A stretch of DNA of 64,000 nucleotides from Struthio camelus (taxonomy: Eukaryota > Chordata > Aves > Struthioniformes > Struthionidae). Numbering within the stretch: position 1 is the first letter of the stretch; the number at the start of each line of letters is the position of its first letter. The notes beneath the pieces are model-generated. The model saw only the letters and a program-made list of their open reading frames with translations, was not told the origin of the DNA and searched no databases. Location: assembly GCF_040807025.1 (NCBI RefSeq), contig NC_090982.1:84928963-84992962 (forward strand). Reading direction: 5' to 3'. The position numbers and the translations under genes are program-made. This document shows positions 48,842-61,075 of this stretch, piece by piece.

Positions 48842-50801
48842 CTAGGAATAAAAAAAAAAAAAGAGAGAAAATGTTACTAACACTAAACCCAACTTTGAGA
48901 CTTCTTCACTTACAGATGAACAACATTTACCCCTAAAAAAGGGATACACATAACAGTCACCCGCTCCAGAGGCATCCTCTGAGACTTAGCTAGTTAATGT
49001 TTGCAAAATCACATGGAAATCCTCCCGTTAAAAATGAAGTGCGAAGCATAAGTGACTGAAGTGCAACTAAACACAAGACCTGCTGCAGAAAGGCACGGAA
49101 AGCCCAACCAGGGAAACACAGGACTGCCGAGAAACGCGGCGCGTGAGTTGAGCGGTTGCTCAGCAGCGCATAGGTTCTTCACTCCCTTGGCGTATCGTGT
49201 GTGTACGTATGTGCACACACGTTTCTTCTCGAGGCAACTCTTTTCTGCCTGGCACATGGAGAATCTCAAATTGCTCCTGAACAATATAGTTGTGATTCTC
49301 TGCTTGACTGATTTAGCTTAGCAGTTAAGTAACAACTAATCTTTCAAAAGCACTAGGGCCTACTTAGAGAAATCGCTGTTGTCTGCAGGGACGGCGCGTC
49401 ACAGAAAACAAAAACAGCACGAGAAACGCATCCATCCTTCACACTCTCAGCACGTAAGCAGGAAATGCTAGGAGCTGTGATGCCAGCACCTTCCTTGCAG
49501 GGACTGTCAGCTGACAAAAACCTACGCTGAGGAGAAATGGCACTGTTCACCTGATGCTGCCATCCTCAGGCAGACTTTTTAGATCAATCCTTTTGGACAA
49601 AGAGCGTAGGGCAGGACCCCCTGCCTCTCATTTAGAGAGGGGACTTTCCTTTTGACTGAATTTATTTCAAATTGGTGCTCAGATTAATGTAACTAGAAAA
49701 TGCTGGCAGTCAGTAAGAAAGTATACACAAGAGGGCAAAACAGACCACTTTGATTCTCAGATTGATAACCTCGTTATCTCAATAGGCAGAGTTTGGGGCC
49801 AAGCATACTGGTTATGTGCTTATTCTATGCTCAGTCCTAAACGTTTTTATTTTTAAATAGCCTCTTCTTCCATAGTTCAAGCAAACTTCCATCACCTGTA
49901 CCACCCATCCCTTGTTTAAATGCCCTAGACTTTCTGCTTAATTCCTTTCCTGTATGGATTACTGAGGTTTTTACGTACGAACAGCCTCTTTTTCCTAATC
50001 TGCCTATTCCACCTCAGGGATTTATTCACTGAATCCACAAGCCAGATTCCGCAGCATAACTCAGTAGCAGGGCAACATGTTTTTTTGCCTGTCTCCAAGC
50101 CTCAATCTTTTTGTCTTACTGGAGAAAAAGAGAATGTAATTTAATTGTTAAGGCTCCAACATCGGAACTGAAATCTCCCAGGCCACTAATGCTGGAGACA
50201 TTGTTCCTTCTAACTGAACGCTACTGAAAAACACTACTGAAAAATGCAGTGCTGGATTTAGGAAGATCCTACACGTGGGCAACAGTATAATCAGCATCTG
50301 CAGGAGACCGAACTACAGAGAACACCACCACTGGAGTTCTTAAAAGCTCCCAAGCTATACTGGCCTTTCTTGGCATTGGCTCAACTGAAGTCTCTTCTCA
50401 GGAGCTCTGTTATGGACAGAAAAACCCATCGCTTAACTGCTCATGTGCAAACTTCACCGCATGGTGCATGTCAAAGTAGTTTCCCTCCTTTCACTGAAGT
50501 TGTGCTACCTTCTGGTCACTCTCCGGTGGCAGAGAGTAGAGATACACGCTCCAGCCATTAGGCCTGATTCACCGAATGATCAACTCCTCAGTGCTGTGTC
50601 CTACCCCAGTGAAACTTCATTATTTGGGTGACATGTCAGCTATCAGCTTTGGACCACAGCACGACACATCCACAGTCGGAGCTTTTAGATCAGAATCAGT
50701 AACATCATGCAACAGACTGACTCTTAATCCTTGCAATGGCTGCAAACAAAAACCTGATGGCCAGGCCAGTCAGAACAGCATCTCTTCCTTCACAAGTTCA
50801 C

Positions 50802-50869
50802 CTTTAGCTTTTGCTGAGGTGTGCACCAAGCTTTTCTTTCCTGATCAAACTTGCTGCATAGGGAATCTG
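50802..50869 (-). pseudogene. SKOR2: Diverged SKOR2-like coiled-coil exon
   Basis: The - strand reads DSLCSKFDQERKAWCTPQQK then LK before AAG|GTGAAC. SKOR-family proteins have at this point a segment like D-S/T-L-C-x-E-L-DQERKARYAIQQKLK, so homology is clear, but the RYAI core has become WCTP and EL has become KF. The only AG near the left border (TCGTTGCAG|AT) would enter in phase 1, while the intact coiled-coil exon at 59875-59942 ends in phase 0. So this copy is probably not usable as the normal next exon. It may be a decayed exon, a duplicated relic, or the sequence of an unusual bird SKOR2. Confidence 0.5.
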
Positions 50870-51655
50870 CAACGACACAGAAACAAAGCCACTGCATTAA
50901 GCCAAGGTTTTGTTAATGAAACATCAAAGCTGGAAACCCTGGGAGTGGAAGGTTTGGTTTGCCTCCCAACATTATCTTAGGAGAAAGTGCCTTAAAAATT
51001 AAAGGATAGAATTCTTTACGCAACTGCAGGAATGTTGAAGCAGAAACAAATGAAAAAGCACCCCAATTAAAATTACAGACCTTAAAAGCCAGTCTTAACA
51101 GGGGAGACTTCTTCCGATATTTCGTTTACATCAGTTGTTGACAAAAACTGACCGTCCATTTTGCTATCTGTGAGATGATAAGAATCATCTGTCTGTAACA
51201 GTGCAGACAAAACCCACTGATCTCCGCACGGCTGAAATAGAGCAGGTTGGGAGTATGGGTCTTCATATATTTATATCACCATAATTAGGAAGTTCATAAT
51301 AGTTATCTCTGACTGGCACCAATCTGAGGGGAAGTCACTGAAGTGGAACAAATAATTAAAGGAAAACAGAGAACATAGGCATATGAGGGAATACAGTTAT
51401 ATTTAGAAATACAGCGGAATGATGTGTTCACTGGCTACTGGGAATACTGTGAGGGGCTGTTCTTTATCAGTGCTGGGCTTTTAGGATACAACAAACTAAA
51501 TTGCTCTGAGATTTCTCCCTAGCTGGGAATCCAAGCGACTACAAATTCACTATTCTTTGATGCTGCCTTTTGGAAGGACTGTTCGGAGGGATTCGTGTTG
51601 GGATCACAAACTATACGTTCCTGCATTCCCAGTTGCCACTGCATACCGAGGTGAC

Positions 51656-51760
51656 CTGCTTCTGCTGTCAGGCACTCCAGAATATATTCGTGGGTAATGT
51701 CAAATACGTCAGCCTGAGCCGACAAATAGGCTGGGCTGAAGTCAGGACCAAAGCCTGAAG
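51656..51760 (-). CDS. Candidate exon, unknown
   Basis: After TTTGCTGTTCCTGCAG the - strand is open and reads FGPDFSPAYLSAQADVFDIT and HEYILECLTAEA to a GTCACC or a nearby GTATGC donor. Phase 1 in matches the candidate exon at 52992-53183. It lies within what should be a SKOR2 intron. No family recognised. Confidence 0.22.
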
Positions 51761-52991
51761 CTGCAGGAACAGCAAATGGAGCACTGAGTTCCAGCAACCT
51801 GCCCCGCACACATTAACGGCATACCAGAGGCACACAGCTTTGCATCCACATCCACTATTTTGCAGGCTGCCCACCATATACCTAATGTGCATTCGCTTAC
51901 ATCCCCGCTTTGGTTTTCATTACATTATGCCCACAGTGCGTGAGGACGTTTGCGTGAAGTGTGCTCAGCGTGTCTCGCTCTAGGCTGGTGTAAGCTGCAG
52001 CATCTGCAGTGTCATCTATCACCAAATGTATCCATCCCTGCCTGCCTTAATAAGCGAAAAAGCTGGGAAGGCTCGGGATGAGAGGAAAGAAAGGGACATC
52101 TGCAGCTCAGGAACTAACCCTTCAATCTCTCAGGAAAGGAGGTCAATCAGATTGAAAGAAGCATTGCCAGGAAGCAGCAGTGACTGTACAGACGAGCTGT
52201 CTGGCTGAATGAAAGCAGAAGCCTCTCAGAAGGGGCATGCCACCTCTTCCTTTCCACAGTCCTGGGGAAAGGGAAACACAGGCATGTACAAATGGAGAGG
52301 CCTGAACGGCTGATGACCTTTACCTCTCTGAAAAGGACCAGAATCTAGTTTTTGTGGGCTACTCTTACAACCACTGCCCTTCACAGCAGTTGGAAGCTAC
52401 TAGGAAACCCACTGCCAGATCCTCCAACAGAGGAGAGCTCTCCCCCTCACAGAGCCCTAGCACAGAGCTGCCTTTCAGGGCACAGTATTCACAAAGGCTG
52501 GTCAACTACTATCCTTTAAACTGGAGCAGAGAGTAGTTTGTAAAGAAATAGTTCATCAAATCACCCATTTCCATGATTTATATTCATTACTTCTAAGATG
52601 ACAGGATGGGTCCAAATCTGTGAGCAAAGGCAACCACAAACAAACAGCTGGAATGAGCACTTTTTGGCTGAGACCGGTGATGTTTCTACCAACCGCTTTC
52701 TTCCCCTCTCCTGCTCACACGCACACAACGCACTCGCACTGGCCAACAGGCAACATCAGTTTGGATGGCGGTCAATTATATAGGACATCTCCCAAGCTGT
52801 ACTGACCTAGATAACACAACGGGGTACACACTGTCAGAAATTAACTGTTCCTAATCCACTTCTCTGCTGTCTTTGGCACATCAGCATCTTCTCAATGTGC
52901 TTTGGTCTATCCACGCTTCTAGCAATAAGTGAAACCGGGAGAGGTGGGTGTTCAACAAAGAAATTACTGCTTTCTTCATGAGTTAATTTAC

Positions 52992-53183
52992 CTACAGGTG
53001 TTTCTTCTACTTCCTGCTGGAAGAGCATTTCATAACTCCAGTGCCATGGTAGAATAGCGTTTAAAGCTCTTTGTGACAATAAGGCCTCCTTTTGCGTATC
53101 CATCGTGATTGCTGCAATGCAGACAGGATCAGCGCTCAACCTGACATGAAGATTCAGTGTGTAGCCCTTATCAAAGGGCACCT
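52992..53183 (-). CDS. Candidate exon, unknown
   Basis: 192 bases on the - strand after GCCCTGCTTGCTGTTGCTGGCAG, ending CCTGTAG|GTAAAT. Open reading: VPFDKGYTLNLHVRLSADPV, CIAAITMDTQKEALLSQRAL, NAILPWHWSYEMLFQQEVEE, TPV. Both borders are strong and the phases (1 in, 1 out) fit the open frame at 56.2 kb and the candidate at 51.7 kb. I do not recognise a family. Confidence 0.28.
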
Positions 53184-55975
53184 CTGCCAGCAACAGCAAG
53201 CAGGGCAGATGGTTGGGTTTTAAGCATCAAGCAATTTGTTTCTTATAACTCAGACTATACTACTAAGCCACGCAGTGCAACAGGAGTAGACATAGGGTGC
53301 AGGAGTTGGCGCAAAGGAACCAGTGTCCACACTGCATTTCGGCTGGGGGTTTTATTTCGGGCTAGCTCTAGCCGGATCCTGGGTAGTGATCACCTGTTAA
53401 AAACCGGAGCACATCAGGTGCATTCCTGGAGCACATCTTGGTCTGTCTCATCCAAAAGGAATCCAGTTTGCAAGCTGTGAGGCTGCACCACAGCATGAAG
53501 CAAAGCACCATGAACGACTGGAGATGCATCATTTCCTGATCCGAGCTGCACCAAAAAAGCTTCTGTGCACCACCTGCTTTTGGAGAGTTCACCTCTGCAC
53601 CTGACCTTTAAGTGGAATACAAAAGTATACACAACTCTGACTTGCATTGCTTGAAGAGGGAATCTCCACTACTCCAAGGCACTATTTTCTGATGTGCTTT
53701 CAAAAGGTTAAACCATTCTCATTTCTGGAGAGTATGCATGAAAATTCAGTCACAAAACTGTCCAGCCAAGACAGCCCTTCCAAGTGCAAAGCAAGTTTAT
53801 GCAGGGAAGGAGATGGATGCGCAGCTGAGCTGCCGCTGGAAAACTATAGTTTCTCTTCGCGTCTGCAGTGCTTTTGGATACAATTTGTGGCATTAAATAG
53901 AAGAAAAAGCATGCATTGTGCCTGTGACAGCTGAAGGAACAACCAAACTACCAATGGCTTGCACTGGGGGGCGATTCTCCACCATTGCCCTGTACAGATA
54001 TTTATAGCTGTGTAGGCTGAGTGCAGAGCCTTCCATCCTGGGTGGGTAGTGCTCTGTGTGCACAGCAGCGTAACTGTCTGCACAGGGCACAAGAAAACAG
54101 AGTCAAGCCTGGGGTATGCAGCCCCTCTCCTATGTATGTTTAAGTACTGGGGCACACTAATACCAAAGAACAGGGATATTGCACAAAGGCAATAGCACAG
54201 GCTGGCTCATGGCTCTTTGGTACACATACATTCATTTTTGACCAGAATTTCTTCAAGTTCTAAAGGAAAGAGGCAGTGGTCCACCCTGTACCCAGATGCA
54301 CTGTCAAGATACAGGTTTTGCTCAGCTGTCTTTAAGAAGTGGTCATTTGCAAATAAAATACTGGGTGAAAATGGCTGCTGTTTACTCGACAGCTCGGCTG
54401 TCTGTACACACTTAGGGATCTGTATGCTGTCCTCAGCATCAAAAGGACTTCTTCACGATTCGTACCTCCAAATCTGCAGGAGAACTGAAGTCTGTTTCAG
54501 ATTGTGCACCAGAATCGCGTGGAACCAAATTCTGTTCTTGTTTGAATACAGGTAACTCCACCAAAATCAAATGAAGATAACAGGCTTGCAGAACACACAG
54601 AAAAAATTCTGCTGTACTGTCCCTACTGTTAATGGAAAAAAAAAAAAAACCAAGAAAAAAGATGGGGTGTGCATGCGCCAAAATTGTCCATGAGCACTTG
54701 GCTACATATGCACACCCACACGAGTATGACAGAAAACAAATGTTTTTTTTTTCTTCTTTTTTTGGTAAGGTAATGAAATATTTCCCGGACTCAGTAAGAT
54801 ACAGTAAACACAGTTCACAAATGCTCCTACATAATTATCTGGCTGTCAGTGGACACACACTCCAGCACAAGACACAGCTCAAGAAATCTAAGAGCCATTC
54901 TACTGAACCGATGTTTGACTCTAACATTCTTGTCAAGGTCAATCAATCTAGTTGGACCACTTTAAACAGAGGACCAAAACATAAATCCCAATAAAACACT
55001 GCTATTTCCTATTTCCACTCATCGAATGTGGAGTGGCAAACATGCAGTGATCAAGGCCTCTGCACATAAAAAAGTGGATATTCCTTGCACGCCTAACGAA
55101 CGCATTAGTTGTACAAAGCACCTATTTTCCATGCACAACAAAATGGGAACTAAACCTACTGGTGCTTTTCTTAATTACAGTAAGACCCAGAGGAACATGA
55201 TCTCATACCTCTGAAGATCTAGCAGTCTTAACACGTGGTGGATTTTTTTCTTCTTCTAAACATTCCTTGTGAATCTTTAAAGGCTGGGATGAAAGACAAT
55301 GCAGGGACAGAAATCAATTTTGCAGGCAGATAGTTCCTGATTTATTTTATTGCCTGGCTCTGAAGAAAAAGATTCAGAACAGCACTGAAGGTAGGAGGCC
55401 ATCAAACATCAGAGGAGCTCCAGCTGGACCCGGTTTTGAGGTCAGAACATTGTCATCAGCCCAAAGTTAGGCTAGTGGGAAGTCAATTCACTGGAATGAA
55501 AAAAAAAAAAAAAAAAAAACCACTTTCCACCTGAGATGGAAAGGCAAGGGACTATCTGAATAATTCACATTTCTAACACTTCTCAAAGATCTGCTGCCTT
55601 TTATTCATATGTAAAAGCAGTGGGATCCATCACTACCTGACCTTAGTCATCTGAATCACAATGGCAGGGTGACAAACACTACCTTAGGCTTTCCCAATGG
55701 ATAGGCTACAACTGTGGTCCTCCATCTGCCGTCAGTGGACCCTGGGAACCTAAAAATTACTTGTAAGGGATCCATGAAAGGAAATTATGAAAAGTTAGCC
55801 TGACAGCAGTGGACTTAAATTTGCTACTTGGTGCTCTGCTTTTCTGCTGCAATGTTTTAGAGGAGTTCACAAAAAAACAAAAGGGTAAAAATCACTGCAC
55901 TGAAAGGCAGCTTCTGATCTGCTTCACCCACCAGGGGGGCAGGCAGAAAGTTCATGCTTTTTACATTTGATCCAC

Positions 55976-56663
55976 TTAAGGCAACTGCTCAGAGGACAGT
56001 ATCAAGCAGATGCAGAGCCTCAAGTAGGAGCTAAGTAGTTTGACTAGGCTGTCCTGATAGATGACATTCTGGTCATCCCGGACAGAAACAGCCAACTTGA
56101 AAGCCAGATGAGCTCTTCTGAAGCTGCACCACGTTATGTCACGTTTGAATTTACCCCCATCTGCCAGGCAGTGATTTCCTTTCAGTGGTCCTCTCTGTAT
56201 AGCTTCATAAAGGAAGTCAGATGATCCATAACTGAAATAAGATACGACCTCCAAGCACGTGCACTGTACTTTGCCATTTTGGGAGGCAACGCTTCGAGGG
56301 AGGGAGAGAGAGGAGGAAAATGCATTCAGTGATTTAAGATCCATTTTCTTGTTAAATATGACAGCTGGTTCCTTCTTCGCACTTGGCTGAAACCTTGGCA
56401 CTGATCGTGACACTTCCTGATAGGTGTTCCAGACACTCTGACCAACTTCTTTCTTAACAGAAATCGCTGAAGGCCACACAGGGTCAGATTGCTCCAACTG
56501 CCCACCAAGCCATGTTATACCCAGGGAAATCAATAGCCATTGCAGAGGACGTAAGAGAAAGAACGCAGCCCCCCATCTTCCCGAGTCTTGTTCCTGACTG
56601 TCAGGAAGCCATAAAGTAATTTTTACAAGTTGCGAGTGGACAAAGCATTAAAATTAAAATTAA
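55976..56663 (-). CDS. Long open frame, possible exon of an unknown protein
   Basis: An uninterrupted - strand frame of roughly 225 codons, unusual for this AT-rich neighbourhood. It contains a hydrophobic stretch (AAFFLLRPLQWLLISLGITW), a basic middle part, and a Cys-containing block KVQCTCLEVVSYFSYGSSDF. A strong donor, GATGGGG|GTAAAT at 56155/56154, would end an exon in phase 1, the phase needed for the candidate at 52992-53183. The entry point is unclear; several AGs would give phase 0. No domain recognised. Lies between SKOR2-like exons on the same strand. Confidence 0.25.
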
Positions 56664-57664
56664 TTGATTAAACACTGCTTTAACTGAGGCTTTTAAAAGA
56701 ATTTAAACCCGTGTCATGTCCTGGCGACTACACAGTGTAGTGATTGCATGGAAACAGCAGAGGGCACTCGGAGCCCGAGCCATTGCCTGCCAAACCTGTC
56801 ATCCCAGCTCAGCCCAACTTCTGTGCATGTGTGCACTGGTGTGGCAATTTATCATCATGTTCTGCATTGCAGTTTCACAATGTCATTCAAGAACTGTGAT
56901 AAAAAAAAAAATGTTATGCTCAGTGTTAAGTATTGGTTGGGTCTGATGCACTACTTTCAAGTAGTCCTTCCACGTAACAGTCAGGATACAGCTTTTGTTT
57001 GCACTAGAAAGTTGTAATATTGGCCAAGGAGATGCTTTTAACTTTCACAAGCAGTGCTTTTCAAAGACAAGTAAATCTCGTTGATTTTTTCATGCTTAGC
57101 TTCAGTATGTTGTTTTCTAGATATTTTTGGCACCTCAAACACTCAAAATCAGTTTATTTTGAAAGTGTAACTAACTGTTTGGTTACTTGGCTAGGGAAAG
57201 CTTGTAGAATTCTGGTTTAGAATGAGTGAAATCGTCATTTTTGCAATATCTAGTATGCATTTTTACAAGAGGGTTTTCAGACAAAGAGATGCCTTCATGG
57301 TCATGCATAATTCTTCAAGAAGGACTAAAGTTGCATATTTCTTCACAGGTGAGAAGAGCAAAGGAAATTGGTTGTGTGCATTTATATGATTTTTAAAATA
57401 AAAAGCAATTAAGCCAAATTCTGTGGCCAATTAAACCAGTAAAGTCTGGGTTTAATCCTACAAAGGTATACATCTTATACACCTATGAAGTTATAAATAA
57501 AATTAAGATTTGCATATGCATTAAACACTCCTTTTTTCCTTTCTGCACTTCTATCTTAACAAGACAATTAGGTGTGGGCAGCTCTGGTAAAGCAATACTA
57601 TGTTGCCCCAGGATACACAAAACAAAACAATTTACCCCAATTAAAAAAAAAAAAGTAACCATAC

Positions 57665-57740
57665 CTTTTGTGTATACTGAACCAAAAGGCTTAATTCATC
57701 CATGGCATAACCCGAGAAGGCCAATGGAGTTCTACTATTA
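57665..57740 (-). CDS. Candidate exon, unknown
   Basis: The - strand reads RTPLAFSGYAMDELSLLVQY then TQK and ends ACAAAAG|GTATGG, a good donor in phase 0. The upstream border (CTAATAG) lacks a pyrimidine tract, so the start is doubtful. Could join the 56-kb open frame, or be chance. Confidence 0.15.
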
Positions 57741-58901
57741 GTACACTCAGCTCACTAATCTTTATGCTAGATATAACCGTGCAAAGTATATTCACATAGG
57801 AGTGACTTAGAGTAACAGCAAGAATTATCATGTCAAAAGTGCTGACTCCATTTCAATTATCAACCAAAACATCAGTGAAGATTTCTGCACCCAGTTTAAA
57901 CAAACGCATTGTTATTTGCTGGAGTCTCTCCGTTCTTCAAATGCAAACATCCTTTTATTATATTGTTCTCACTGATACTCTATTTGCCTCGCTGAGCTCT
58001 GAGAGCGGGAGGGATATCGAAAGGTGAGCATAAAGACTGACGCTTTGACAACATTTCCATTAACAATAACTACTCAGGCAGCCACAGCGAGTGAAGAGGT
58101 ACTGAATTGTTGGCGCAGTACATTAGATGTTGAAACCAGTCCCTGTAAGTACATTCAGGTAGCTCTGTTTAATGATTAAATGACTATTAGTCTTTCTGCA
58201 GCATGCGTCAGGAAGTGAAAAGGGTGTGAATTACACGATCGTATTTCTTTTCCTGCCCAAGAAAACACGCTACACTCAATCTTGTGATTTCTCCACTTCT
58301 TGTAAATCAGAAAAACCATCACAGCTGGCTCGGTGGAGGTCTGGGAGACCCCATTTCAGAAACAACTTCAGAATTCTGGCACAAAATAAATGGCAGAGAT
58401 GGTCCACCAGTTCTCCCTTTGGGAGGGAGAGTGAGTTAGCTGAAGTTCAGCTTCTCTTTATCACAAGAGATAAAGGCTGAAGTGGGCCCACAAACTTTGC
58501 ATTTAAATGTATTTCACAGCAGGGGTCGATAGGTCGCACGCCTAAAGTTCAAAGCAGCAGGGGAAGTACTGTTCAGGATGACTCCTCATTACCATCTCAT
58601 CTGACAATGCAATTTACAGATACAGCAAAACTCCCTGCTCCGCACTGGGAGACAAAGGAGAACACGATATGGACTACAGTTTTTAAAGGAAAAGAGTGGA
58701 AACCAGCAGCAGAAACTGCCAAAGATGTTCCAGACTTGAATTTCTCCATAAACAAACTCCTCCCAGCACCCTCCATCTCTCATTGAAATTTCTGAAGTCA
58801 GCAGGAATGGAGAGCAGGGATGTTCAGCAGCTCTAAAAATAAGATCACTCCTAAATGCCTCTAACCATAGGTGCACAAGTTTGACAATCCTGGCCTTCAG
58901 C

Positions 58902-58921
58902 TTTTTTTTTTTTTTTTTTTT
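58902..58921. repeat. Homopolymer T run
   Basis: A run of about 20 T on the + strand. Similar A runs lie near 27012-27034 and 55499-55519. Simple low-complexity sequence; possibly tails of unrecognised retrocopies. Confidence 0.8.
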
Positions 58922-59874
58922 CAAATGTCCTAACTCATCTATTAGAAAATGACAGTCCCAGAAGGCTGGGTCTGGGCCCCAGGGCCCCAGGGTCTGTGAC
59001 AAACACAAGGAAAATTTAGATGCGCCAGCACAGGGCTGATCCAGGTAAGCAGTGATATTCGGCAATCCTGTCTCAAAAACACTGTTGAATAATGTCAGAC
59101 TCATCATAGAAAAAAACACTAACAAAAGAAAGCATTAGTGGACAGCCTCCCGTTCACTATGATATCCTGCTGTTAATGCAAGATAACACACTTCTGCTGC
59201 GCTAAGCAACATCTTAGCAAAATTACCTGAGTGAGTAACAACCTCACGTACTCAGGTCGTTGCTTGTACTGGATTAAGTTATCCCTGCTACTTCAAGTTT
59301 TCAGAACAGGCCAACTGTGTGCAAGGATCTAGAGTTGCACTGACACTCACACACACATGCAAAATCCCTCTTGCTTTTAAACATAAACAAACGAGACACC
59401 AAACAGCAATGTGTGCACACATTGAACCGCGTTTTGAAAAACGAATCCTTTACTGCTGGGTTAACCACTGCTTTCGACGGCTGAAATGTGAAAAAGACCC
59501 ATCCTGAGGTGTATTTGCCAGTGAGAATCCGGCCTTGCCCCGAAGGCTGAATTTCACCCCCTGGCAACTTGTGAAATGTAGGAACATTTAACTGCTTAAG
59601 GTTCACTGGATTCAGGCCTCACGTCTCTGAAGAAGTACCTCTCAGTGTCAAGTCAACACATGCCATTTAGTTGAAACATGAAGACCCATCTGGTTACTGT
59701 ATGAAAGTAAATCTCCAGGTAATTAGACTCTAAACCAGCTGAGAACTGAATGCTTGCATCTTGCTATGTATAAGGTAACTCAGTAATCACACATCTGCAT
59801 GGCTCACAGCAAAAGTTTGAGGCGTACATTTGGAGAGAGAGTTCACAACATTTTAGTAGAATACAAAAACTTAC

Positions 59875-59942
59875 AATTTGTAGCTGCTGTACCATTTCTT
59901 CTCTGTATGCTAGCTCCCGTTTCATCTGATCTTGAAAATTAT
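59875..59942 (-). CDS. SKOR2: SKI family transcriptional corepressor 2, coiled-coil exon
   Basis: 68 bases on the - strand with near-perfect borders (TTTCTTTCTCTTACAACCCACAG before, ATT|GTAAGT after). Phase 1 in, 0 out. It encodes NFQDQMKRELAYREEMVQQL then QI, the C-terminal coiled coil of SKOR-type corepressors of the SKI/SNO family, nuclear proteins that repress transcription and, in SKOR2, act in Purkinje and other neurons. Orientation and position, upstream of IER3IP1 on the same strand, agree with SKOR2 in the human order. The large first exon with the SKI/SNO and SAND-like domains is not in the window and should lie beyond 64 kb. Choosing SKOR2 over SKOR1 rests on synteny. Confidence 0.75.
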
Positions 59943-60984
59943 CTGTGGGTTGTAAGAGAAAGAAAACGTATACAATTAGAAGAGATCCATACGACAGAAT
60001 TCATATACATCAAAGGAAATCAAACCCGATCACTACTGAGGAACTGTGAAGCACTACAAAGCCCTTCACCCAGCAAAAGAATATGCTTAACAGAAACTTC
60101 TTATCTCATAGGAGACACTGTAGGAAACAGAAAAGCTTGGGAAAAATCAGATTCGGCTACTTCCCAAGTTAGCAAGTATAGGCTGCTAAGTTTCTGTAGC
60201 TAACCTTCATTCTTGTAATGATATTCCCAATGAGCCTGATTCTGCAGTCATTAGTCAGACAAAACTTCTACAAATACTGAAGAGAACAGCAAAACCTGCT
60301 TTCCTTTGTTTTGGTATAAATCTCTTGACTTCTGTAGCAATGTCCAAAACATGAGAACAGAATGCATTAAAGGACGTAGGATTTGATTTACAGTTTTAAC
60401 ATAGTGCTGACAGCTTCAAACAAAACTCAGAAAAACTAAGAAATTCCATAAGCAGCAATACAGAACTTGGACGAGTTAAAGTCTTTGAAAGACAGAACGT
60501 GCCTTCCTCGGCAGCTGGGTTACAGGACAGGCCAGCCTTCCTCCTCAGGTAGCTCCTCCTTCCCCTATTTCCGTCTTCACTAACCATTTCAGACAAAAAC
60601 TTCTCCTGGATAGATGATTAACTGCTGGCCTGTGCTCCATAACATTACTGTGGGAGGGTGGGAAAAAGACAGGCAAATGTAAAAAATAAAAATAAAAATT
60701 CACAAGAAGAAATGAGGTTGGAGGATTCTGGCATGAAGGAGACCTGGCCATCATCACGATGGACAGTTAAATGGAAGTGGAATGAAAACCCACCCCAAAC
60801 AATGTCATTTTGATCCAGGACATGGAAGCCTGTCCTGGACCACGGAAGCAGTGAGGTGAATGCCTACACAATATAGCATGGAGCACCTCAACAGAGCTGT
60901 CAGATTGGAGAGGGGCTGGAGGAGGCCAGGCGGCTAGATGGGTTTACTTATAAATCAAGCTAAATAGCCATTTGGCTGCTTGGA

Positions 60985-61075
60985 CACACTAGCCTAGAGC
61001 TCAGGAAGCCTGGGCTCGATATCCTGCTACGCTGGACTCTGTGAGTGTTCCCCTCTTTCACAGGAGGATTTTGCC
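60985..61075. repeat. Possible MIR-like SINE remnant
   Basis: AGAGCTCAGGAAGCCTGGGC followed by TCGATATCCTGCTACGCTGG resembles the MIR block 'agacctgggttcgaatcc...gctctgcc'. Diverged; family from memory. Confidence 0.4.

Noticed and set aside
58589-59125. 178-codon - strand frame with an N-glycosylation sequon and a run of Lys
   Set aside because: The Lys run comes from a T homopolymer, the frame has no convincing splice donor, and no family is recognised. The first part (LPNITAYLDQPCAG) could be an exon, but the support is too thin.
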